From Methanosarcina sp. (GTDB taxonomy: Archaea; Halobacteriota; Methanosarcinia; Methanosarcinales; Methanosarcinaceae): DNA of 19,010 nt. Positions within the stretch are counted from its first letter, which is position 1; the number at the start of each line of letters is the position of its first letter. Shown here one piece after another: positions 13,005-19,010 of this stretch. The stretch lies in contig JADGNM010000005.1 of the NCBI GenBank assembly GCA_017883485.1, forward strand, positions 1 through 19,010, read 5' to 3'. Under the pieces are notes generated by a model. The model did no database searches. It worked only from the letters and a program-made list of their open reading frames with translations, and had not been told where the DNA came from. The position numbers and the translations under genes were made by a program.

Positions 13005-14516
13005 ATGAATTTTATCCAGATTGTCAGGACTAAAAACCGGACCGAACTTTCGCATCTTATTTCAGGTTTTGCTCTTATTTTTCTTCTCGCAGGGGCGATA
13101 CTCCCTGTTTCAGCCGCAGGGATGACGGCAAACAGGGAAATATCTGCCGGAACAGTTAATGCAGGAGGGACTTTTACAGTTACGGTGCATATAAAATCAG
13201 ATCAGCACGTTGAAGCCCTGGCACTCAATGAAAATCTTCCTGATGGATGGCAGTTAAGTCGGGTAGGTAATGATGGAGCTACATTCCAGAATATCAGCAC
13301 TTTTAAAGAATCTACCCAGGAATGGATCTGGGTTGATAACATTTCGAAAGGTGAAGAAAAAACCATTATGTATAACGTGGTCGTGCCCTCAACTTCCAAG
13401 CTTGGAGTCTCGAAAATCTCGGGCACGGTTTCTGCCTATTCCATCCCTGCTGCCTCTGTGGGAGGATCAACAGAGATAAAAGTAACTTCCCCTCTGCCTG
13501 ATCCTGATTTTTCCGCAACTCCACTCGCAGGCACCGCACCTCTTACCGTCCAGTTCACAGATTTATCTGTCAACGGCCCGAATTCCTGGGAATGGGATTT
13601 TGATGGAGATGGAATCATTGATTCTCCAGAAAGAAACCCGGTTCATACATACGAAAATCCGGGCGCCTATACTGTTATTCTCAAGGCAACTAACGGTACT
13701 TACGGAAGTGATATCGAGACAAAAACCGGGTATATAACCGTAACAGAAATGGTCTCCAATTCGGGTGGAAGTGGAGGAAGTAGTGGAGGAAGTAATGGAG
13801 GAAGTAGTGGAGGAGGCGGAGGAGATGGCGGAGGTTCTGTCTCTCCGGAATCCAGCAAGAATATAGAGCTCAAGGAAATTTCAAATGAAAAAATCTTCAA
13901 AGGAGTCCATGCCTTCTACACCTTTAAAGGCGGGGCAAATGATATCGTCAGTGTAGAGTTTGATCCGAAAAAGAACTTTGGAAAGACAACTGCTATTGTA
14001 GAGGTACTTAAAAATACGTCCTCAATAGTCAAGGAACCTGCTCCAGGGGAAGTCTACAAGAACATAAATATCTGGATCGGGAATAGCGGATTTTCAAGCC
14101 CTGAAAATCTGGAAAACGCCAGAATAACCTTCAGGGTAAGTAAGACCTGGATTTCCGAACGCGGCATCGACAAGAGCAAAGTAACCCTGTACAGGTACAG
14201 TCAAAATATGTGGAATCCGCCGACTACGGTCCTGAAGGGAGAAAACGAAGATTATTTCTATTTTACTGCAGAGACCCCAGGCTTTTCTCCCTTTGCAATC
14301 TCGACCACTGGGAAAAAAAGTATTGTGAATACCGAAAAACTCCAGGCCAAAAATGAAAAGAATCTGACTCTGAATAATAGCAACCTGTCTGAAGAAAAAA
14401 AGGAAAATCTGAATTCAGATAATAAAAAAGATCAGAAAAGTATGCCGGATATTGGAACTGTCCTTGCCGCAGCAGATATATTGGTTTCATACGTAATATT
14501 AAAAAGAAGGAGATAG
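13005..14516 (+). CDS. Secreted PKD / PGF-pre-PGF domain surface protein
   Basis: A 503-residue exported protein. A signal peptide covers about 1-38, with a hydrophobic core at 18-36 and likely cleavage after SAA. Residues 40-162 form a beta domain like the N-terminal adhesion/NEW3-type modules (NENLPDGWQLSRVGND). A PKD domain spans 167-247 with WDFDGDGIIDSPERNPVHTY and NPGAYTVILKATN. A Gly/Ser linker (253-279) leads to a PGF-pre-PGF domain (about 285-437) ending in TPGFSPFAI. A Lys/Asn/Glu-rich spacer precedes a C-terminal TM helix (about 482-499) and KRRR. This is the domain order of methanosarcinal surface proteins. The C-terminus lacks the PGF tripeptide of the PGF-CTERM sorting signal (it reads MPDIGTVLAAAD), so archaeosortase processing is uncertain. 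It probably acts as an envelope or adhesion protein. Confidence 0.85.
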   Translation: MNFIQIVRTKNRTELSHLISGFALIFLLAGAILPVSAAGMTANREISAGTVNAGGTFTVTVHIKSDQHVEALALNENLPDGWQLSRVGNDGATFQNISTFKESTQEWIWVDNISKGEEKTIMYNVVVPSTSKLGVSKISGTVSAYSIPAASVGGSTEIKVTSPLPDPDFSATPLAGTAPLTVQFTDLSVNGPNSWEWDFDGDGIIDSPERNPVHTYENPGAYTVILKATNGTYGSDIETKTGYITVTEMVSNSGGSGGSSGGSNGGSSGGGGGDGGGSVSPESSKNIELKEISNEKIFKGVHAFYTFKGGANDIVSVEFDPKKNFGKTTAIVEVLKNTSSIVKEPAPGEVYKNINIWIGNSGFSSPENLENARITFRVSKTWISERGIDKSKVTLYRYSQNMWNPPTTVLKGENEDYFYFTAETPGFSPFAISTTGKKSIVNTEKLQAKNEKNLTLNNSNLSEEKKENLNSDNKKDQKSMPDIGTVLAAADILVSYVILKRRR

Positions 14517-14611
14517 CTGACAATATGACAAAAAAGTAAATAGCTAGAAGAAAAGGAAAATACAAGTGAAAATATAAACAGGTATATAGACAGGTGCTGA
14601 AAAGTAATAAT

Positions 14612-14644
14612 AAAGGGCTACTTTTCCAAAGGGCTACTTTCTCC
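14612..14644. repeat. 16-17 bp tandem repeat between convergent genes
   Basis: AAAGGGCTACTTT occurs at 14612-14624 and again at 14628-14640, each followed by a short pyrimidine run. The stretch after it up to the nucleotidyltransferase stop is very pyrimidine-rich on the plus strand, which gives a T-rich tract for ending the PKD-gene transcript. Confidence 0.6.
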
Positions 14645-14707
14645 TATTTTTCACAATTCCCTTTTTCTCCTTTTTCTTTATTTCTTTAATAGCTTTCTTC
14701 TTTTTCC

Positions 14708-15649
14708 TTAGATATACCCGCACTGTTCAAGCCATGTAAGAGAGCGTATCCATTCTCCTTTCGGTTCTCTTGAAGTACCCACAACAAGGCGTTTTAGATT
14801 CCCGGCCTCTTCAACGATGCCGCAAGCTTCTATAATTTCTCCAGGCAGAGCCTGACCTGCATATGTATGAGTGTAGGAAAGCACATGGTCGATCTCGTTA
14901 TGCTCAACCTTATAAAAGGCAGGACTGTCAAAGGCAAAGTCAGCATTTTTGACCTCAGCTTCGATTCTCATTTTAACCGTATCCTTTCCGCGCAGAAGGG
15001 GTTCTTTAATCTGGTCCCATTCTCTTACAAAAAGAAGGTCAAAATAAGTGCCTTCAACCATGCCGCGGTTTCCTTTTCTGGATTCGTGCAGCATGAATTC
15101 ATCAAATGAGATTTCCGGAATTCTCTTCCTGTAAATTCTCTGCCACATATCTTCATTGATTTCTTCTATTGGATTTTCCTGCTGTTTTGCAATGGTTATG
15201 GAGTCCCTTGCCCTGAACCATAGAGGACCATAGACAACAAAATCAATATCAGAACTCTCGTTCTGCAGGCCTGCCAGCATTGATCCGGTAACTCCCATAC
15301 TTGTTCTTGGAACTCCGGCCAAATCAAGTACCTTTACAATCTCTTTTATGCGGCTATCGTAGTTTACAAGTTCAGGAATGACGTCAGAGGGGCGAAGAAC
15401 CTGTTTTACTTCAGATTCAGGAACCACATGAACGTCCTGTACCCAGTCAGGCCTATGCTTTCTCATAAACTCAAAAGCCGGATCAAAATCATATTTTTTG
15501 TATCTTTTTCCGTTAAACTCCCTTTCCCCGTTTTCATCCGGGACGTATCGGAGAGTGGCCCTGATCCCATTACTGCTGAAATAGTCAGAAACCGCAAAAA
15601 GCCAGTCATCTTTTGTGACAAGAAAATCCCTCAGGCGTGTTTTGAGCAT
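14708..15649 (-). CDS. Predicted nucleotidyltransferase (COG1665-type)
   Basis: A 313-residue archaeal protein with the polymerase-beta-like nucleotidyltransferase signature: G122-S123, ten residues, then D134-I-D136 in TGSMLAGLQNESSDIDFVVY. A later aspartate in YFDLLFVREW would be the third catalytic acid. The N-terminus (1-100) is a separate conserved region (RLRDFLVTKDDWLFAVSDY), and the C-terminus (about 230-313) is a beta-rich domain. Assignment to COG1665 is from recognition of this layout. The biochemical substrate is unknown to me, and RNA or small-molecule nucleotidylation are both possible. It is transcribed divergently from the M20 amidohydrolase with 213 bp between the starts. AGGAAT lies a few bases ahead of its ATG. 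Confidence 0.75.
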   Translation of the reverse strand: MLKTRLRDFLVTKDDWLFAVSDYFSSNGIRATLRYVPDENGEREFNGKRYKKYDFDPAFEFMRKHRPDWVQDVHVVPESEVKQVLRPSDVIPELVNYDSRIKEIVKVLDLAGVPRTSMGVTGSMLAGLQNESSDIDFVVYGPLWFRARDSITIAKQQENPIEEINEDMWQRIYRKRIPEISFDEFMLHESRKGNRGMVEGTYFDLLFVREWDQIKEPLLRGKDTVKMRIEAEVKNADFAFDSPAFYKVEHNEIDHVLSYTHTYAGQALPGEIIEACGIVEEAGNLKRLVVGTSREPKGEWIRSLTWLEQCGYI

Positions 15650-15769
15650 TTACATCATTCCTGAAACTTGTTAGATACTCAATTTTTAATAGGGTACTCA
15701 AATCTTAAGAGTCTTGACTTCACATCTTTATCACAATTAATAATAAACAACAGGAAATGTATTGTATCA

Positions 15770-15786
15770 TTTATGTATATATTTAT
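15770..15786 (+). promoter_or_regulatory. TATA box for the M20 amidohydrolase gene
   Basis: TTTATGTATATATTTAT lies about 77-93 bp before the TTG start, giving a leader of roughly 50 bases with GAGGTAAT at 15851-15858 near its end. Confidence 0.45.
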
Positions 15787-15862
15787 CAGGTATTAAATTT
15801 TAAACAATATACCACCAGTAAACGGAATAGCCTGCAGGTGCAGAAAATCCGAGGTAATACTT

Positions 15863-17194
15863 TTGAGAGATAAACTAAATACAGAAGCGCTTGAAGCCTG
15901 GATTATCCGGCTCAGGCGTGAATTTCACCAATATCCCGAATTAAGTTTTGAAGAATACGAGACCCAGAAGCGAATTTTGAAGTTCCTTGGAGAAATGGGA
16001 ATAGAAGCCAGGAAGATTGCGGATACAGGCGTGATTGCAAGCATCCGGGGGACATTACCGGGTCCCTGCATTGCCCTGCGCTCGGATACGGACGGGCTGC
16101 AGGTGCAGGAAGAATTAACAGAAAGGAACAGGGACTACATTTCAAGAAATGATGGAGTAATGCATGCCTGCGGGCACGACGGGCACATCGCAATGCTTAT
16201 TGGCGCTGCCCGGCTTTTTCAGGAAAACAGGGATTTTCCTGGAGAAGTCCGCGTTATCTTTCAGCCTGCAGAAGAAATCCCTCCAGGCGGTTCGGAAAGG
16301 GTGATTGCCGAAGGAGGGCTTGAAGGTGTAGATGCGGTCATGGGCATGCACATTTTTACCAAACATGAGTCAGGTAGTGTTGGTTTTCGGTCCGGACCTT
16401 TCATGGCAAGCACCAACAGGTTCGAAATCATCCTTAAAGGAAAAGGAGGACATATCTCGATACCTGAAAGCTGCATTGACCCTGTCAGAATGGCAATTGA
16501 TTTTATTGGCAGCCTCTATTCTTCTCTGGAAAAACAGCTTGAGCCGGATAAGTATGTCATTGGAGTAGGAAGAATCCAGGGCGGAGCGCAGTTCAACAGG
16601 ATTCCTGACAGAGTGAAAATCCTTGGGAGTTACCGGACCTTTGATATGGAGACAACCGATATCATTGACAGGACCATAAAGGAATGCCTGGATAAAGTAG
16701 CAGAAAAATACATGAAACCTGGTGAAGAGTTTTTGGGCTACTCTGACTACGACCTTGATATCCTTCACGGCTATCCTGTCCTTGTAAATGACCCCACATT
16801 TACGGATGCGGTGCATTCAAAATTGCAGGAGAGTTTTCCAGATTTAATAATCTATTCTGATATCGAAAAAACATTTGCAGCCGAAGATTTTTCAGCTTAC
16901 CTGCAAATGGTGCCCGGCATCTTTATTTCTCTGGGTAACAGGAACCCGGAAAAAAGAATTGTGGAAATCAATCATTCATGCACTTTCGATATCGATGAAA
17001 AGATTCTGGTTACCGGCACGAAGATTTTCCACACCATTTCCATGGATTTTCTGAAAAACCCGGAGAAATACATCAATTCCCAAAAGTACATTCATTCTGG
17101 AGCGTCACCAAATGGCCTGAATACAGGCAGTGATAAAGCACAGGAACTTCGACCTTATTCGGCGGGAGAAGGTAATGATAATCCAGATATATGA
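15863..17194 (+). CDS. M20D-type metal-dependent amidohydrolase (N-acyl amino acid / hippurate hydrolase family)
   Basis: A 443-residue M20-family hydrolase that cleaves N-acyl or amide bonds using two metal ions. In order it has RREFHQYPELSFEE (18-31), RSDTDGL (73-79), HACGHDGH (101-108, with the metal-bridging Cys of the M20D group), FQPAEE (133-138, catalytic Glu), GMH (161-163) and a C-terminal NHSCTFD metal-ligand segment. A dimerisation domain lies about 180-295. The substrate cannot be told from sequence. The start is TTG, preceded by GAGGTAAT seven bases off the GAGGT core. The last 45 residues (after NPEKY) are a polar tail longer than usual in the family. The 3' end overlaps the GNAT gene by 20 bp. 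Confidence 0.88.
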   Translation: MRDKLNTEALEAWIIRLRREFHQYPELSFEEYETQKRILKFLGEMGIEARKIADTGVIASIRGTLPGPCIALRSDTDGLQVQEELTERNRDYISRNDGVMHACGHDGHIAMLIGAARLFQENRDFPGEVRVIFQPAEEIPPGGSERVIAEGGLEGVDAVMGMHIFTKHESGSVGFRSGPFMASTNRFEIILKGKGGHISIPESCIDPVRMAIDFIGSLYSSLEKQLEPDKYVIGVGRIQGGAQFNRIPDRVKILGSYRTFDMETTDIIDRTIKECLDKVAEKYMKPGEEFLGYSDYDLDILHGYPVLVNDPTFTDAVHSKLQESFPDLIIYSDIEKTFAAEDFSAYLQMVPGIFISLGNRNPEKRIVEINHSCTFDIDEKILVTGTKIFHTISMDFLKNPEKYINSQKYIHSGASPNGLNTGSDKAQELRPYSAGEGNDNPDI

Positions 17195-17612
17195 TGATTC
17201 CAGAAAAGAAGAAGTCCACGATCTTGTCCTTGGTGTCCTGCTGGAGCACGGCTTTGAGTATGACAGGCTTAAAGATGCCGATCTTAATGACATTAGCGGT
17301 TATTACTTTTCAAGCGGAGGTACTTTTTTTGTAGGGATTGAAGACGGCAGAGTTGTTGGCACTGCAGGCGTTAGAAAGCTTGAAGGTTCTCTGTGCGAAA
17401 TCAGGCGTATCTACCTTAAAAAGGAGTTCAGGGGAAAAGGTAATGGGAAAAAGCTTTTTATGGCTACTCTGGGTTTTGCCGAAAAAAATTGCTCGGGTGT
17501 CATGCTTAAAACCGATCCGACTCTAACAAAAGCAATAGATATGTACCTGAAACACGGTTTTTCTTTAAAGAAAAAAGAAAGTGGGTACCTTTACTTTGAG
17601 AAGAAGCTTTAA
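17175..17612 (+). CDS. GNAT-family N-acetyltransferase
   Basis: A 145-residue acyl-CoA-dependent acetyltransferase. The acetyl-CoA-binding motif A is clear: CEIRRIYLKKEFRGKGNGKKLF with RGKGNG as the pyrophosphate loop. The preceding strand is FFVGIEDGRVVGTAGV, and the C-terminal MYLKHGFSLKKKESGYLYFEKKL matches the usual Y...GF motif B. I start it at ATG 17175 because GGGAGAAGGT lies right before it. An in-frame GTG at 17130 would add 15 residues inside the M20 coding region and lacks such a site. The 20-bp overlap with the amidohydrolase gene suggests they are co-transcribed and translationally coupled. The acetyl acceptor is unknown. Confidence 0.85.
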   Translation: MIIQIYDDSRKEEVHDLVLGVLLEHGFEYDRLKDADLNDISGYYFSSGGTFFVGIEDGRVVGTAGVRKLEGSLCEIRRIYLKKEFRGKGNGKKLFMATLGFAEKNCSGVMLKTDPTLTKAIDMYLKHGFSLKKKESGYLYFEKKL

Positions 17613-17614
17613 CG

Positions 17615-17632
17615 CCCGAGTTTCGCTTCGGG
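17615..17632 (+). terminator. Hairpin directly after the GNAT stop
   Basis: CCCGA (17615-17619) pairs with TCGGG (17628-17632), extendable by one G.T pair, starting three bases after the stop codon. No T-run follows immediately. It could protect the 3' end or help termination. Confidence 0.35.
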
Positions 17633-17642
17633 AGCACGAGGT

Positions 17643-17669
17643 CCTTTTCGCTACGCTCAAGAGGACTAA
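17643..17669 (+). repeat. Small intergenic repeat, copy 1
   Basis: The pattern is CCTTTTCGCT - CGCTCAA - three bases - GACTAA. GTCCT/AGGAC at its ends and the GCG-rich centre allow a hairpin. A longer copy of the same pattern lies at 17711-17745. Confidence 0.6.
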
Positions 17670-17710
17670 ATGAAAATTAATCCCTTAATTCTGTTTCAGC
17701 AGCGTGGTAT

Positions 17711-17745
17711 CCTTTTCGCTCGCTTTGCTCGCTCAAACTGACTAA
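17711..17745 (+). repeat. Small intergenic repeat, copy 2
   Basis: Same pattern as the copy at 17643-17669 (CCTTTTCGCT, CGCTCAA, GACTAA), but with nine bases between the first two blocks instead of three, and an internal CGCTCGCTTTGCTCGCTC run. Confidence 0.6.
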
Positions 17746-17884
17746 TTTCTGATATGGGTATGGTTTTCTGCGTTTTTCGCGTTTTCAGGTTTTGGTTTTT
17801 CCATTTTGGACTGTAATAGCTTTGGTACTGACTGCAGCTTCTGATTATGATTCATTTCTATTTTCGGGAGATTTGGTTTTCCGC

Positions 17885-18880
17885 TCAGGTGCAGGTGTTT
17901 CTTTCTCTTTTTTCAAGGGCCTGCAGATATTCGAGGACAGCCAGCACATAGGCTGAGTGAGACCAGGCTAGCGGGAGCACGGAAAGGGGTCTGCCTTTGT
18001 CATCTACCTGTTCGGGCATAAGGCCCGCAGGGTGGGCGTGGGTTGCACACCAGTCAAGGAGTTCAAGAGCCCTGTTCAAGTTCCCGACCGCCGAATGCCA
18101 CTTGGACAGCCAGAGGGTACAGATTATCCAGCTGTTCATATAGCCAAAATAGTTATCGTGGAGATACCGTGCAATCCCTCCGGAAGGGCGCTTAAGTTCT
18201 CTTTCGATAGCTTCCATTGTCCGGACGACTCTTGGGTCATCGGGAGGGAGAATTCCAAAGTACCAGACTGCAAACACAGATGAGTCGAGGGTAGGGTCAT
18301 CGAGAGAGCGTCGGAAACGCTTGAGTCTGTCATCGTAGAGCCTCTCCAGAATAGATTCCTTAATGCGATCTGCAGCATCCTTCCAGCCGTTTCCGTTGTC
18401 GTAATCTCCAAGGGAACGGGAAAGTTCACAAGCACCTTTGAGGCCCGCATAAACGGTGCAGGCGCTGTAGGTATGTACACCTTTGCGTTCTTCCCATAGG
18501 TCGAAACTCGAAATTGGAAGGCCTGTTTCTCTATTGATTGCTTTTGTAAGGTAATTAACGGCAGGAATTACAAGCCCTCTGTAGTACCTGCCTGTAGTCC
18601 ATACACTTTTTGCGATGTCCCAGTTATTATAGAGAGCGTATAGGGGAAGTCCCGTCTCATCAATCTGAATCATGGGCACCGGGTGCCATGTGCTCCCAAA
18701 GTCACCTGCAGGAGTGTACTTGTGAAGGAAGTTGCCTCTGGGCGTGATAATTTTTGAGAAGAATTCGAATATCTCGGTACTCAGGTGGTGGTACCTCGCC
18801 TTATCTAGCGCAAGGCAGGCCCAGGCAGCATCTCTTGGCCAGCAGTAACTGTAAAGGTCTGCTCCGAATTGCTTTATATC
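17885..18880 (-). pseudogene. Disrupted GH15 glucoamylase-type gene (3' part only)
   Basis: The frame carries 331 residues of the GH15 alpha/alpha-barrel but no start: at its 5' edge it runs into TGA (18881-18883) where homology stops. Visible marks, numbered from the break, are KQFGADLYSYCWPRDAAW (3-20, the conserved WPRDA substrate-site motif), TWHPVPMIQIDETG, DLWEER at about 127-132 (general-acid Glu) and MPEQ at about 288-291 (general-base Glu). These enzymes hydrolyse alpha-glucans or trehalose from the non-reducing end. Archaeal members are about 600-640 residues, with an N-terminal beta-sandwich that is missing here. A shorter product from ATG 18679 would lack the WPRDA motif. The break coincides with a change to AT-rich unrelated DNA, so an insertion is the likely cause. 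Confidence 0.82.
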
Positions 18881-19010
18881 TCACATTCCGCACCCCTGCC
18901 AATATGGGATAATTTTCTCTAGATATTGGACATTTTATTGTGCAAATTCTATGAAATTATACATTTGTGCCGTGAAAATGTACAGAAGTGACATAATTCG
19001 AAATGTGGGT
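18881..19010. mobile_element. End of an insertion sequence or MITE that interrupts the GH15 gene
   Basis: Right where the GH15 frame ends, the sequence becomes AT-rich with no coding frame. It begins TCACATTCCGCACCCC and, 100 bases on, contains CGAAATGTGGGT, whose reverse complement (ACCCACATTTCG) resembles the left end (CACATT followed by CCG or TCG). This is either a complete MITE of about 125 bp with short terminal inverted repeats, or the first 130 bases of a larger IS. No transposase frame is visible and the window ends before this can be settled. Confidence 0.5.

Noticed and set aside
13700..13900. Proline-run minus-strand frame
   Set aside because: It is the antisense image of the Gly/Ser linker codons of the PKD protein, not a gene.
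17130..17174. GTG start giving a longer acetyltransferase
   Set aside because: No ribosome binding site, and the added residues lie within the M20 coding frame; the ATG at 17175 has a strong site.
1..19010. CRISPR array
   Set aside because: No series of identical 24-40 base repeats with unique spacers. The repeats found are tandem duplications or two-copy elements.

Overview
The window looks like chromosomal DNA of a methanogenic archaeon, most likely a Methanosarcina species. The evidence is the mix of families (PGF-pre-PGF/PKD surface protein, COG1665-type nucleotidyltransferase, archaeal polyprenol-kinase-like protein), AT-rich intergenic DNA with archaeal TATA boxes, GGAG/GGTGA ribosome binding sites, TTG starts, and many decayed genes in long intergenic stretches. 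The genus is inferred from recognition, not from a search.

Layout. Bases 2-196 are the 3' end of an IS200/IS605-type tnpB with its right-end hairpin. Next come a sugar-nucleotide pyrophosphorylase (353-1531), a decayed flippase-like membrane gene (about 1551-1844) and a dolichol/phytol-kinase-like membrane protein (1938-2561). Together these suggest a small cell-envelope or polyprenol-linked sugar locus that has lost a transporter-like member.

From 11011 down to 2611 the minus strand carries pheA (prephenate dehydratase), a three-TM membrane protein, a MoxR AAA+ ATPase, a DUF58 protein, a BatA-like VWA membrane protein and a large VWA/glutamine-amidotransferase-like membrane protein. The last four are tightly packed (38-bp gap, 2-bp gap, 4-bp ATGA overlap) and form a MoxR/Bat-type operon. 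The three-TM protein has sequence hallmarks that tie it to the same locus. This is the most coherent multi-gene system in the window. The substrate of the ATPase is unknown.

Bases 11012-13004 are accessory, gene-poor DNA. They hold a 22-bp tandem duplication upstream of pheA, a likely relic of a nitroreductase-like C-terminus, a TATA box followed by a structured leader and a 40-residue one-TM protein, a terminator-like hairpin and a winged-helix DNA-binding protein (12048-12491). After this come a secreted PKD/PGF-pre-PGF surface protein (13005-14516), a COG1665-type nucleotidyltransferase (minus strand), an M20 amidohydrolase and an overlapping GNAT acetyltransferase.

The right end carries two copies of a small intergenic repeat and the 3' two-thirds of a GH15 glucoamylase-type gene. 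That gene is cut off at about 18880 by non-homologous AT-rich DNA, probably the end of an insertion element or MITE.
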